Assembly: GCF_001279525.1 (NCBI RefSeq)
Contig: NZ_LGDY01000102.1
Coordinates: forward strand, 1-64,000
Source of the DNA: Nocardia sp. NRRL S-836
GTDB lineage: Bacteria; Actinomycetota; Actinomycetes; Mycobacteriales; Pseudonocardiaceae
Direction: 5' to 3'
Length of the DNA stretch: 64,000 bases
A model generated the notes under the pieces. The model worked only from the letters and a program-made list of their open reading frames with translations. It had not been told where the DNA came from and ran no database searches. Positions 52,323 to 61,230 of this stretch are shown piece by piece (within the stretch, counting starts at the first letter, position 1; every line of letters starts with the position of its first letter). Made by a program: the position numbers and the translations under genes.

Positions 52323-53096
52323 TCAGACCCGCCTGCGGTAGGCCCACATGGCCAGCGGGAAGAACACCGCCACCGCGCCGACCATCCAGATCAGCGACCC
52401 GGTCAACGGCCCCGCGATCGGCCCGCCGTTGAGCAGCCCGCGCAACGCGTCGGCCATCAGCGACACCGGGCTGATGTCGGCCCACGTCTTGAGCCAGCCC
52501 GGCATCGTCGAGGTGCCGACGAACACGTTGCTGCCGAACGTCAACGGCATGATCAGCACGAACATCAGGCCCTGCACGGCCTGCGGGGTCTTGAGCAGCA
52601 TGCCGATGAACACCGACGCCCAGCAGAAGCACAGCGCGAACAGGAGGCCCAGCGCCACCGCGATCAGCAGCTCCACCGGGCCGGTCTGCACCCGGTAGCC
52701 CATGACCGTGGCGACGACCAGCAGCACCACGACGCACACCACGTACCGCACGACGTCGGCCAGCACCGCGCCGACCAGCGGTGCCGACCGCGCGATCGGC
52801 ATGGCGCGGAACCGGTCGAACACGCCCTTGGCCGCGTCGGTGTTCAGCTGCACACCCGCGGTCATGCTGGCCTGCAACAGGTTCATCACCATGATGCCCG
52901 GCACGAGCATCTGCAGGTACGCCTCCGTGCTGCCGGCGAGCGCCCCGCCGAACAGGTAGGTGAACATCAGCAGGAAGACGATCGGCGCGATCGTCACGTC
53001 CATCAGCTGCTCGGGGTTCTTGCGGATCTTGAGGATCCCCCGCCACGCCAGGGAGAACCCGTGGCGCACGCCCTTGTCCGACGCGATCGTGCTCAC
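52323..53096 (-). CDS. ABC transporter permease, DrrB type
   Basis: A 257-residue membrane protein with six predicted helices. The ABC2 family region is FRAMPIARSAPLVGAVLADV and later GSNVFVGTSTMPGWLKTWAD. GTG 53096 overlaps the ATPase stop (GTGA). Together with the ATPase at 53093-54052 it forms an exporter of the daunorubicin-resistance DrrAB class, which pumps lipophilic drugs or lipids outward. Confidence 0.9.
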   Translation of the reverse strand: MSTIASDKGVRHGFSLAWRGILKIRKNPEQLMDVTIAPIVFLLMFTYLFGGALAGSTEAYLQMLVPGIMVMNLLQASMTAGVQLNTDAAKGVFDRFRAMPIARSAPLVGAVLADVVRYVVCVVVLLVVATVMGYRVQTGPVELLIAVALGLLFALCFCWASVFIGMLLKTPQAVQGLMFVLIMPLTFGSNVFVGTSTMPGWLKTWADISPVSLMADALRGLLNGGPIAGPLTGSLIWMVGAVAVFFPLAMWAYRRRV

Positions 53097-54052
53097 ACCA
53101 GGCTCCTCTCCGGCTCGATGGTCTTCTTCCCGGTCAGCGCGAGGAAGACCTCGTCCAGCGACGGCAGCCGCAGCGCCAGCTCGTCGGCGGTGATGCCGGC
53201 CTCGTCGAGCTTGCGGACCAGCGTGGACAGCAGCACCGGGTCGTTGACCGGCGCGGTCAGCAGCCCCGTGTCGTCGTCCCGCGACGGCCGCTCCCCGGTC
53301 AGGTCGCCCAGGATGCGCTGCACCGCGTCGAGGTCGCGCGCCGAGGTCGGCCGCACCTGCAGCGTCTGGCCGCCGACGCGGCGCTTCAGCTCGTCGGGGC
53401 GCCCCTCGGCCACCACCCGGCCGTGGTCGAACACCGTGATCGTGTCCGCGAGCTGGTCGGCCTCCTCCAGGTACTGCGTGGTGAGCAGGACCGTCGTGCC
53501 GTTCGCGACGAGCCTGCGCACGACCGCCCACACCTCGTTGCGCGCGTGCGGGTCCAGGCCGGTGGTCGGCTCGTCCAGGTACAGCACGCGCGGGCTCCCC
53601 ACGAGGCTGGCGGCGAGGTCGAGCCGCCGCCGCATGCCCCCCGAGTAGGTCTTGGCGGCCCGTCCCGCCGCGTCGGTGAGCTCGAACTGCTCCAGCAGCT
53701 CCGCCGCCCGTGCCCGTGCCCCCGCACGGGAGTGGTCGAGCAGCCGGGCCAGCAGCACGAGGTTCTCCGTGCCGGAGAGGTCCTCGTCGACCGACGCGTA
53801 CTGCCCGGTCAGCCCGATCAGCGCGCGCACCGCCACCGGGTCCTTGAGCACGTCGTGCCCGCAGACCGTGGCGTGCCCCGCGTCCGGGCGCAGCAACGTG
53901 GCCAGCACCCGCACCGCCGTGGTCTTGCCCGCGCCGTTCGGCCCGAGCACCCCCACGACCTTTCCCTCCGGTACCTCGAGGTCCACACCGTCGAGGGCCT
54001 TGGTCTCCCCGTAGTGCTTGACCAGGCCCTCTGCCCTGATCGCCAGCGACAT
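53093..54052 (-). CDS. ABC transporter ATP-binding protein, DrrA type
   Basis: A 319-residue ATPase with Walker A (VLGPNGAGKTTAVRVLATLL), Q-loop (IGLTGQYASVDEDLSGTENL), signature (YSGGMRRRLDLAASLVG) and Walker B (VLYLDEPTTGLDP). The C-terminal DrrA extension ends in LRLPSLDEVFLALTG, the family-specific tail. First gene of a two-gene operon with the permease. The QYASVDE box is typical of daunorubicin-resistance ATPases. Confidence 0.93.
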   Translation of the reverse strand: MSLAIRAEGLVKHYGETKALDGVDLEVPEGKVVGVLGPNGAGKTTAVRVLATLLRPDAGHATVCGHDVLKDPVAVRALIGLTGQYASVDEDLSGTENLVLLARLLDHSRAGARARAAELLEQFELTDAAGRAAKTYSGGMRRRLDLAASLVGSPRVLYLDEPTTGLDPHARNEVWAVVRRLVANGTTVLLTTQYLEEADQLADTITVFDHGRVVAEGRPDELKRRVGGQTLQVRPTSARDLDAVQRILGDLTGERPSRDDDTGLLTAPVNDPVLLSTLVRKLDEAGITADELALRLPSLDEVFLALTGKKTIEPERSLV

Positions 54053-54120
54053 CGTCCGTTCCTCCCTGTGTCCGGGAGGACTGTGCGCCCGTGCGCTGGC
54101 AACGCGCGCACAGCACGCTG

Positions 54121-55386
54121 TCAGTGGCTGTCAGTCGCCCACCAGTTGTCCATCCGGGGCACCCCGGGACCGCCCCTGCTCGCCTGGAACAGGAACGCCG
54201 CGATGCCCGCCGCACCCTGCATCCAGCCGACGCCGGGTGGCAGCAGCGGCTCCTCCGCGCGGTGCTCGACGAACCGCCAGCAGACCCCGTCACCGTCCGG
54301 GACGGCACGGTCGACGAGGACGTCGGCGAGGTGCCGCGCGAACTCCGGCTCCGCACCGGCGTCCAGCAGCACGGCGCCCACACCCGCGGTACCGCAGCAG
54401 CGCCCGTCGTTGTCCCAGAAACCGGGCCACAACCGTTCGGGCAGGCCGCACGTGCGGAGCGTGCGCACGCACCGGCGGTGCAGCTCCGCCGTGGTCAGGC
54501 CATCCACCTCGAACACCCCGGCGTGCTCCAGCGCCTTCCACAGCAGCGAGGTTCCGGCCGGGCCGTGGCACCAGTTGTAGCTGTACTCCTCGAAGTCGTC
54601 GTCGAGCCGCGGGATCCGCAACGGTGCCCGGAACCCGCCGCCGGACAGGTCCGCGAGCGTCACGAGGTGCCGGGCGCCGTCGAGCGCGGCCGCGACCCAC
54701 TCCGGGCGGCCGAACTCGGCCCCGGCCAGTGCCAGCGACGTCGCGACGCCCGCCAGGCCGTGCGAGAAGTTCGGCAGCTGCCGCTCGACCGGGGAGAACC
54801 GGGGCGGCACCATCCGCCAGTTCAGCCCGGACGGCACCTCCTCGCGCTCGGCGAGCAGGACCCCGGCCGCGACCTCGGCCAGTTCGTCGGCCCTGGCGCC
54901 GTGCCGCCGCGCCCAGACGGCACCGAGCAGCACACCGGCGGTGCCCAGCACGACGTCGCTGACCCGCGCGCCGTCGCGGTAGCGCGGTGGCCCGGCGAAC
55001 GTCTGCGGCCACCCGTCCGGTCCGGCGAGCTCGAGCATCCGCGCCACGGCGGCGTCCGGGGCCGGCTCGCCCAGCGCGGTGAGCGTGCCGATGGCGCTGA
55101 CCAGGCCGTGGAACAGGCTGTGGTCCGTGCTCGTCGCGATGCCCGCGGTGACCTGCTCGCCGATCGCGTCCGCCAACCCGCGCTCCCGCGCCGTCCACGG
55201 TCGCACGGCCCGGATCTCCGCCAGCGTCAGCGCCAGCCCACCGGCACCCTCGTGCATGCCGTCGCGGTGGGCCGGGTCGGGCTCGGCCCCCGGTGACGGC
55301 GGAACCCACACGCTGCCGTCGTACCGCACCTGGTCCAGCACCCACCGCCAGGCCGACTCCGCCGTGCGCCCGCAGGTCTCGTCCAC
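54121..55386 (-). CDS. LanC-like zinc protein with CCG variant of the metal site
   Basis: A 421-residue protein from GTG 55386 with the alpha/alpha-barrel of lanthionine cyclases: HEGAGGLALTLAEIRAV, HGLAGVATSLALAGAEFG, YSYNWCHGPAGTSLLWKALE, DGRCCGTAGVGAVLLDAGAE. The zinc ligands of NisC are Cys, Cys and His. Here WCHG supplies the first Cys, and CCG replaces the usual CHG, giving a possible three-Cys site as in ProcM-type LanM enzymes. No dehydratase or precursor peptide gene is near, so a role other than lantibiotic synthesis is possible. Confidence 0.85.
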   Translation of the reverse strand: MDETCGRTAESAWRWVLDQVRYDGSVWVPPSPGAEPDPAHRDGMHEGAGGLALTLAEIRAVRPWTARERGLADAIGEQVTAGIATSTDHSLFHGLVSAIGTLTALGEPAPDAAVARMLELAGPDGWPQTFAGPPRYRDGARVSDVVLGTAGVLLGAVWARRHGARADELAEVAAGVLLAEREEVPSGLNWRMVPPRFSPVERQLPNFSHGLAGVATSLALAGAEFGRPEWVAAALDGARHLVTLADLSGGGFRAPLRIPRLDDDFEEYSYNWCHGPAGTSLLWKALEHAGVFEVDGLTTAELHRRCVRTLRTCGLPERLWPGFWDNDGRCCGTAGVGAVLLDAGAEPEFARHLADVLVDRAVPDGDGVCWRFVEHRAEEPLLPPGVGWMQGAAGIAAFLFQASRGGPGVPRMDNWWATDSH

Positions 55387-55415
55387 CGGACGATCATCAC
55401 ACCCCCGGCGGGTGG

Positions 55416-56177
55416 CTATCCGGCGTTCGTCCCGATCACGACGGTGCAGTAGTGCTCGTCCGACGTGGTCACCCGCGGCACCAGCCCGTGCTCCGCCATG
55501 GCCGCGGCGGTCAGCGGTGCCTGGTGCTCGCTGGTCTCGATCAGCAGGTGGCCGCCGGGGGCGAGCCACCGCGGCGCACCGGCCGCGACCCGGCGGTGCA
55601 CCGCCACGCCGTCGGAGCCACCGTCCAGCGCCACCACCGGCTCGTGGTCGCGGGCCTCCGGCGGCATCATCGCGATCTCGTCGGTCGGCACGTACGGCGC
55701 GTTCACCACGAGGACGTCCACCCGGCCGCGCAAGGTCTCCGGCAGCGGTTCGTACAGGTCGCCCTCGTAGACCCGGCCCGTGCCGGCGAGGTTGCGGCGG
55801 GCGCAGGCCACCGCGGCGGGCTCGATGTCGGCGGCGTGCAGCTCGACACCCTCGACGGCGGCCGCGACCGCCAGCCCCAGGGCCCCGGCGCCACAGCACA
55901 GGTCGAGCACCACGGCGCCGGGCCGGGCCAAGGCCACCGCGTTCTCCACCACGAACGCCGACCGCTGCCGCGGCACGAACACCCCGGCGTCGACGGCGAC
56001 CCGGCGGCCGAGGAACTCCGCCCAGCCGACGATCACCTCCAGCGGCTCGCCCGCTACCCGCCTGCGGACCAGCTCGTCCAGCTCGGCGGGGGTGGCCGCG
56101 GCGTCGAGCAGCAGGCGTGCCTCGTCCTCCGCGAACACGCATCCCGCCGCACGCAGCGTCGCGACCACATCGATCAT
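55416..56177 (-). CDS. HemK/PrmC-type N5-glutamine methyltransferase-like protein
   Basis: A 253-residue SAM-dependent methyltransferase. The N-terminal helical domain ends in PLEVIVGWAEFLGRRVAV. The SAM motif is VVLDLCCGAGALGLAVAAAV, and the catalytic motif reads NAPYVPT instead of NPPY. GSDGVAVHRRVAAGAPRWLA follows. It resembles the actinobacterial putative protein N5-glutamine methyltransferase subgroup rather than housekeeping PrmC. Start ATG 56177. It lies 29 nt upstream of the LanC-like gene on the same strand, so they may be co-transcribed. Confidence 0.85.
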   Translation of the reverse strand: MIDVVATLRAAGCVFAEDEARLLLDAAATPAELDELVRRRVAGEPLEVIVGWAEFLGRRVAVDAGVFVPRQRSAFVVENAVALARPGAVVLDLCCGAGALGLAVAAAVEGVELHAADIEPAAVACARRNLAGTGRVYEGDLYEPLPETLRGRVDVLVVNAPYVPTDEIAMMPPEARDHEPVVALDGGSDGVAVHRRVAAGAPRWLAPGGHLLIETSEHQAPLTAAAMAEHGLVPRVTTSDEHYCTVVIGTNAG

Positions 56178-56195
56178 GGCCGCCTTTCTACCAAA

Positions 56196-56235
56196 GGCCG
56201 CGTGGGACGGCCCCCTCACACCGTCCCACGCGGCC
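56196..56235 (-). terminator. Terminator hairpin
   Basis: GGCCGCGTGGGACGG (56196-56210) and its exact complement (56221-56235) make a 15-bp stem with a 10-nt loop, 15 nt beyond the stop of the secreted protein at 56250-57266. It isolates that gene from the methyltransferase. Confidence 0.85.
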
Positions 56236-56249
56236 GTCCCCGTGAGGGG

Positions 56250-57266
56250 CTACCGGAACGGCACCGCGTAGGCGTGGCTCATGTCCGAGTCGTGCTTGGC
56301 GGCCGAGCCGCGCGAGTCGGTCATGTTCTGCGCGACGCCCTGCACCGCGCCGGTCTCACCGCCGAGCCACCGGGTCCGGACGTAGGTGGAGAACTTCGGC
56401 ACGCACCCGGAGTCCGTCCTGATCATGAAGTCCGGCTTGTTCAGCGGCACGTAGACGTGGTGGACGTAGTACGGCACGTCCAGGGTCACGGTGGCGGAGG
56501 AGTCGGTCTGGCACAGCGACCCGTCGGCCTTCCACTGGTTGACGAACAGCGTGAACGACGCCTGTGACGACCTCTTCTTGTCGCACGGCGCGTCCAGGTG
56601 GCAGATCATGTACTCGGTGTCGCCGAACACGCTCAGGCCGCGGAAGCCGGGTGCGAGCTCGAACGCGTCGATCGACGGCTCCCGCTGCACGGGCGTGGTG
56701 GCGTCGACGTTGAGCAGTCCGGCCGGCACGCTGCTCTGGGCCGGCTGACCGGTCGTGGTGTTGTCGATCGAGGTGTCCGCGAACCGCATCGAGCCGCCGA
56801 CCAGGCGGATCGTCGAGGCCTCGTAGGCCAGCGAGGCCGTGCGGACGTTGGCCGTGCAGGTGACCGTGGTCGCGACGCCGGGGTGCACGAGGAACCGGGT
56901 GGTCAGCCAGATGTCCGCCCACTGCGGGGTGGCGGTGGACGCCTCGTAGACGTTCTGGCCCATCAGCATGGTCTTCTCACCGCCCGCCCAGCGGCAGCGG
57001 ACCTCGTTCTCGAACAACGTGCGGATCGTCGCGCTGTTGGCCCGCATCACCGAGACCACGTACGCGGTCTGGTCCGCGGCCATGTCCAGCGAGATCGACC
57101 CGACCGGCACGACGTTCTGGTCGAACGTGTGCGGCGTCGTCGGCACCCCCGGTCCGAGCACGGTCTGCGGCGCGAACGTGACGCTCGTGGCCGCGTGGGC
57201 CTGCGGGACCTGGGCGACCACCAGCGCTGTGACGACAGCGGTGACCAGGGACAAGAACCTTCTCAC
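56250..57266 (-). CDS. Secreted protein of unknown function
   Basis: A 338-residue protein from GTG 57266 (GGAGGGG six bases before). Signal peptide: RRFLSLVTAVVTALVVAQVP, then QAHAA. The mature part looks beta-rich, with about six Cys arranged as possible disulfides (VRCRWAGGE, TVTCTANV, YMICHLDAPC, SLCQTDSS, SGCVPKF). There is no catalytic motif I recognise. It is a monocistronic unit bounded by a terminator. It is likely a surface or extracellular protein. Confidence 0.8.
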   Translation of the reverse strand: MRRFLSLVTAVVTALVVAQVPQAHAATSVTFAPQTVLGPGVPTTPHTFDQNVVPVGSISLDMAADQTAYVVSVMRANSATIRTLFENEVRCRWAGGEKTMLMGQNVYEASTATPQWADIWLTTRFLVHPGVATTVTCTANVRTASLAYEASTIRLVGGSMRFADTSIDNTTTGQPAQSSVPAGLLNVDATTPVQREPSIDAFELAPGFRGLSVFGDTEYMICHLDAPCDKKRSSQASFTLFVNQWKADGSLCQTDSSATVTLDVPYYVHHVYVPLNKPDFMIRTDSGCVPKFSTYVRTRWLGGETGAVQGVAQNMTDSRGSAAKHDSDMSHAYAVPFR

Positions 57267-57400
57267 GCCAACCCCCTCCAAGGACTCCCCCGATGGAACG
57301 AGCGGGAACATAGCGAGCCGATCTACACGTCCCCTACACGCCGACGGGCCGTTATCGCGCCACGACCAGCGCGCGAGGTGCGCCGGTTCCGGCGGCCACC

Positions 57401-58285
57401 TCACGCCTTGAGCACCCCGGCGATCTCGGCGATGCCCGCGGGTCCCACCCGGCAGCAGCCGCCGATCAGCCGGGCGCCCTGCTCGGCCCACTGCCCGACG
57501 GCGAACGACTCCACACCGCCGGTCCACTCGTGCGTGGCGGCGTTCCACCGCTCGCCGGTGTTCGGGTAGACGACGACCGGCAGTCCGGTGACCGCGCGGG
57601 CGGTGGCCACGGCACCGGCGACCTCCTCGGGCGCCGAGCAGTTGAGCCCCACCGCCACCACCTCGGCCACGCCGTCGACGAGCCCGAACGCCTCCTCCAG
57701 CGGCTGACCGGCGCACGTGCGGCCGTCACGGACGCTGTAGGAGAGCCAGGCGGGCACCCCGCTGCCCGCGACCACCCGCAGGACCGCCTCCGCCTCCTGC
57801 ACGTCCGGGATCGTCTCCACCGCCAGCAGGTCGGGCCCGGCCTCGGCGAGCACCTCGATGCGGCGCCGGTGGAAGTGCTCCAGCTCGTCCGTGGTCAGGC
57901 CGTAGCGGCCGCGGTACTCCGACCCGTCGGCCAGCACCGCCCCGTACGGGCCCACCGACGCGGCGACCCAGCGCGGTCCGTCCACTTCGGACGCGGCTGA
58001 TCGCGCGAGCGACACGCTGGTCCTCAACAGGCCGACGGTCTGCTCATCGGTCAGACTGCGGCGGGCGAAACCCGCGAAGGAGGCCTGGTAGCTGGAGGTG
58101 ATCACGACGTCGGCACCCGCGCGGTAGTAGGCGAGGTGTGCCGCCTTCACCGCGTCCGGGTCGGTCAGCAGCAGACGTGCGGTCCACAGCTCGTCGGACA
58201 GGTCGTGACCAGCCTGTTCGAGGGCGGTCGACAGCCCGCCGTCGACCACGGCCACCCGGTCGGCCAGCGCGTTCACCAGATCCAT
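57401..58285 (-). CDS. mmuM: Homocysteine S-methyltransferase (MmuM-like)
   Basis: A 294-residue protein of the pfam02574 type. VAVVDGGLSTALEQAGHDLS opens the barrel, VITSSYQASFAGFA follows, and the zinc-binding Cys residues are VGLNCSAP and LIGGCCRVGP. MmuM transfers a methyl group from S-methylmethionine (or SAM) to homocysteine, giving methionine. ATG 58285 matches the family start. Divergent from the TerC gene with 68 nt between. Confidence 0.92.
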   Translation of the reverse strand: MDLVNALADRVAVVDGGLSTALEQAGHDLSDELWTARLLLTDPDAVKAAHLAYYRAGADVVITSSYQASFAGFARRSLTDEQTVGLLRTSVSLARSAASEVDGPRWVAASVGPYGAVLADGSEYRGRYGLTTDELEHFHRRRIEVLAEAGPDLLAVETIPDVQEAEAVLRVVAGSGVPAWLSYSVRDGRTCAGQPLEEAFGLVDGVAEVVAVGLNCSAPEEVAGAVATARAVTGLPVVVYPNTGERWNAATHEWTGGVESFAVGQWAEQGARLIGGCCRVGPAGIAEIAGVLKA

Positions 58286-58353
58286 CAGCCGAGGATACGC
58301 AGGATCCGGTAACGTCCAATTCAGACAAATAGACCACCGAGGGAGAGGCACCT

Positions 58354-59355
58354 GTGCTTGAGATCAGCGGACTGACGTGGGCGGTCACGATCGGGGTGAT
58401 CGTCCTCCTGCTGGCGGTCGACCTCGTGCTCGCCGCCGCCCGCCCGCACCGGATCGGCTTCCGCGAAGCCACCCTGTGGTCGGTCTTCTACATCCTGGTC
58501 GCGATCGGGTTCGGCATCTGGTTCATGAGCGCCTACGGCGGTGGGTACGGCACGGAGTACTTCGCCGGCTACATCGTCGAGAAGAGCCTCTCGGTCGACA
58601 ACCTGTTCGTGTTCGTGATCATCATGACCACGTTCCTGGTGCCGGAGGAGCACCAGCACAAGGTGCTGACGTTCGGCATCGTGCTGGCGCTGATCATGCG
58701 CGGCATCTTCATCGCGGTCGGCGCGACGCTGCTCTCGCTGTTCTCGTTCATGTTCCTGCTGTTCGGCCTGCTGCTGATCTACACGGCGGTCCAGCTGTTC
58801 CGGCACCGCAACGAGGACCCCGACGTCGAGAACAACGTCGTCGTGAAGACCGCCCGCAAGCTGCTGCCGGTCACCGACGACTACGTGGGCGGCAAGATCT
58901 TCACCCGCGTCGACGGCCGCAGGATGGCCACTCCCCTGTTCGTCGTGCTGGTGGCGATCGGCGGCGTCGACCTGCTGTTCGCGCTCGACTCGATCCCCGC
59001 GGTGTTCGGCGTGACCGAGGAGCCCTACATCGTCTTCACCGCCAACGCGTTCGCGCTGCTCGGCCTGCGCGCGCTGTTCTTCCTCGTCAAGGGCCTGCTC
59101 GACCGGCTGGTGTACCTGTCGGCCGGCCTCGCGGTCATCCTCGCGTTCATCGGTGTCAAGCTGATCCTGCACTGGGCGCACGTCGACATCGACCCGCGCG
59201 TGCCCGAGGTGCCCACGCCGCTGAGCCTCGGCGTGATCATCTCGATCCTGGTGGTCGTGACGGTGGCCAGCCTGGTCAAGACGCGCAACGACCCGTCGGC
59301 CAAGGCGCACCCCGGTTCGCTGCGCGCCCACCGGGAGCCGCACGAGGAGAAGTGA
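58354..59355 (+). CDS. TerC-family integral membrane protein (Alx-like)
   Basis: A 333-residue protein from GTG 58354 (GGGAGAGG six bases before) with seven to nine membrane helices. The TerC hallmarks are EKSLSVDNLFVFVIIMTTF and GVDLLFALDSIPAVFGVTEE, each with acidic residues inside the membrane thought to bind metal. Alx-like members export manganese and respond to alkaline pH; in E. coli alx is controlled by a riboswitch, but I see none in the short 5' region here. Confidence 0.93.
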   Translation: MLEISGLTWAVTIGVIVLLLAVDLVLAAARPHRIGFREATLWSVFYILVAIGFGIWFMSAYGGGYGTEYFAGYIVEKSLSVDNLFVFVIIMTTFLVPEEHQHKVLTFGIVLALIMRGIFIAVGATLLSLFSFMFLLFGLLLIYTAVQLFRHRNEDPDVENNVVVKTARKLLPVTDDYVGGKIFTRVDGRRMATPLFVVLVAIGGVDLLFALDSIPAVFGVTEEPYIVFTANAFALLGLRALFFLVKGLLDRLVYLSAGLAVILAFIGVKLILHWAHVDIDPRVPEVPTPLSLGVIISILVVVTVASLVKTRNDPSAKAHPGSLRAHREPHEEK

Positions 59356-59695
59356 CCGTCGGGGCGACCGGGTTCGCGGTCCCCGACTCGCCGGGGATCG
59401 CGAACGCTCGTTCCGCGCGGGCGGTGGCGACGGCCGGGCACCACACGAAGGCGCCCACCGCGTACAGCGCGAGCTTCCACGGCCGGGGCCGCACCACCAA
59501 CCGTTCCGGGCAGGTCGTCACCGCACCGGAGCACCCCGGAGCGCCCCGGCGTGAACCGGAGATCGATTTGGCCCCTCGTTCACGCACTCACCCCGTGACT
59601 AACGTCGTTGCCGCACCCGAAAAAGGCGCAACAAACGGACCCGGCGCCACATCCCCGCGCCGGTCCGCCTTTTCTCACGACCACGAGGTGAAACC
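59356..59695. other. Intergenic region with terminator and weak minus-strand ORF
   Basis: Contains the hairpin at 59372-59405. A minus-strand frame (59521-59276) encodes VVRPRPWKLALYAVGAFVWC with one possible membrane helix. It runs into the antisense of TerC and has no clear start, so I do not call it a gene. The last 60 nt should hold the promoter for the secreted protein at 59696. Confidence 0.4.
59372..59405 (+). terminator. Terminator hairpin after TerC gene
   Basis: GTTCGCGGTCCCC (59372-59384) pairs with GGGGATCGCGAAC (59393-59405) with one mismatch and an 8-nt loop, 17 nt after the stop. Confidence 0.7.
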
Positions 59696-60103
59696 GTGCG
59701 TGTTGTTTCGACGTTCGTTCTGGCCACCGCCGCTCTGGTGGCCACCGCGTTGCCCGCCTCCGCCGACGTGGCGGCCGCCGTCGCGCTCCAGCCGCAGGGC
59801 AGGCTGGAGGCGCGCGGTGCCGCCGTCACCGCGCCGATGCGGGTGATGTGCCAGAACGGTGCGACCGGGACGTTGTGGGTGCAGATCACCCAGAACGTGC
59901 GCGGCGAGCTCGCGATCGGCGACAAATACGTTCCGAGTGTGCCGTGCAGCGGGAACTACGAAAAGGTCAGCGTGACCGTGGTGTCGCGGACGAAGGCGTT
60001 CCGGGCCGGTGTCGCTTTCACGTCGGCCTTGCTCAACGTCTACGTTCCGCCGAGCGATTCCACGGTGGTCGACGAAGCGCGGGAAATGACGATCGTCAGT
60101 TAG
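59696..60103 (+). CDS. Small secreted protein
   Basis: A 135-residue protein from GTG 59696. The signal peptide is RVVSTFVLATAALVATALPA, then SADVA. The mature part of about 110 residues is beta-rich with two Cys (VMCQNGATGT, VPCSGNYEKV) that could pair. It resembles short actinomycete exported proteins of unknown function. Its stop overlaps the convergent LacI stop by four bases. Confidence 0.75.
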   Translation: MRVVSTFVLATAALVATALPASADVAAAVALQPQGRLEARGAAVTAPMRVMCQNGATGTLWVQITQNVRGELAIGDKYVPSVPCSGNYEKVSVTVVSRTKAFRAGVAFTSALLNVYVPPSDSTVVDEAREMTIVS

Positions 60104-61110
60104 TTCCTGCGCGTTCTGGTCGACGCGCGGACCACGAGCTCCGGCTGGAACTTCACGTGCCGGTGCTCGTGGTCCGGCTCGTTCTCGGCCAGCAGCAGCT
60201 GCGCGGCCGTGCGGCCCAGCCGGTCGCGTGGCTGCCGCACCGACGTGAGCGGCACCGCCGCGGCCGCCGCGAACTCGATGTCGTCGTAGCCGACCACGGC
60301 GAGGTCGTCCGGCACGCTCAGGCCCTGCTGGGTCATCGACTGCAGCAGGCCGAGCGCCAGCAGGTCGTTGGCGCAGAACGCCGCCGTCGGACGGCGTACC
60401 GAGGGCAGCCCGACCAGCCGCTCCCCCGCGCTGCGGCCCTCCGCGACGCGCAGGCCGTTCGTCTCCAGCACGGTCAGCGCCTCCGGCGGGAGGCCGGCCT
60501 GAGCCAGTGCCCGCAACGCGCCCTGGCGGCGGTCGCGGACCTGCTGGATCGACATCGGGCCGCCGACCATCGCGATGCGGGTGTGACCGGTTTCGACCAG
60601 GTGGGTCACCGCGAGCTCGCCGCCGAGCACGTCGTCGACGGCCACCGAGCAGTGCGTGCCGTCGCGCGCCTCGCGGTCGACCAGCACGACCGGCGTGCCG
60701 CGGCTGGGCACGTCGGTGAACTCCGCACCGACCGGCGTGAGCAGGATGCCCTCGACCCGCTGCTCGTGCAGCAGCTCCAGGTACTCGCGCTCCCGGCCGT
60801 GGTCGGAGGCGCTGTTGCACAGGTACAGCGCCAGACCGGCCTCCCTCGCCGCGTCCTCGACCCCGCGGGCCACGTCGGTGAAGAACGGGTTCGCCGCGTC
60901 GAGCACCACGTAGGCGAGCACCCGGCTGCGGCCCGCCCTGAGCTGGCGCGCCGACTCGTTGCGCACGAAACCCAGCTCCGCGATCGCGGCCAGCACCCGT
61001 TCCCGCGTGGCGGTCGCGACGACGTCCGGGCGGTTCAGCACGTTCGACACCGTCGCGTTCGAGACACCGGCGTGACGGGCGACCTCGCGGATGCCCACGC
61101 TAGGTTTCAC
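60100..61110 (-). CDS. LacI-family regulator of the sugar ABC transporter
   Basis: A 336-residue protein. HTH: VGIREVARHAGVSNATVSNV, LNRPDVVATATRERV. Sugar-sensing domain: VVLDAANPFFTDVARGVEDA, VVLVDREARDGTHCSVAVDD, FCANDLLALGLLQSMTQQGL, VVGYDDIEFAAAAAVPLTSV. Divergent from the ABC transporter at 61231, with LacI-type operator sequences between them, so it almost certainly represses the transport genes and probably itself. Confidence 0.93.
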   Translation of the reverse strand: MKPSVGIREVARHAGVSNATVSNVLNRPDVVATATRERVLAAIAELGFVRNESARQLRAGRSRVLAYVVLDAANPFFTDVARGVEDAAREAGLALYLCNSASDHGREREYLELLHEQRVEGILLTPVGAEFTDVPSRGTPVVLVDREARDGTHCSVAVDDVLGGELAVTHLVETGHTRIAMVGGPMSIQQVRDRRQGALRALAQAGLPPEALTVLETNGLRVAEGRSAGERLVGLPSVRRPTAAFCANDLLALGLLQSMTQQGLSVPDDLAVVGYDDIEFAAAAAVPLTSVRQPRDRLGRTAAQLLLAENEPDHEHRHVKFQPELVVRASTRTRRN

Positions 61111-61124
61111 GGCTGACTCCTTGC

Positions 61125-61218
61125 TTGAAACGTGACAACGAATCCTAGCTCGTCAAGTCTTGACTTCCCCACTTGACGCACCCAGGCTGCACGTAACCCA
61201 TGTTTTAAAACGTTTCAA
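61125..61218. promoter_or_regulatory. Two LacI-type operator half/whole sites in the divergent promoter
   Basis: TTGAAACGTGACAA (61125-61138) is near the regulator start, and TTTTAAAACGTTTCAA (61203-61218) is near the transporter start. Both contain the AAACGT core of the TGAAACGTTTCA operator class. Confidence 0.7.
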
Positions 61219-61230
61219 CATCGAGGAGAC

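Noticed and set aside
59276..59521. Minus-strand small membrane protein after the TerC gene
   Set aside because: One plausible helix only, no start signal, and the frame continues antisense into TerC.
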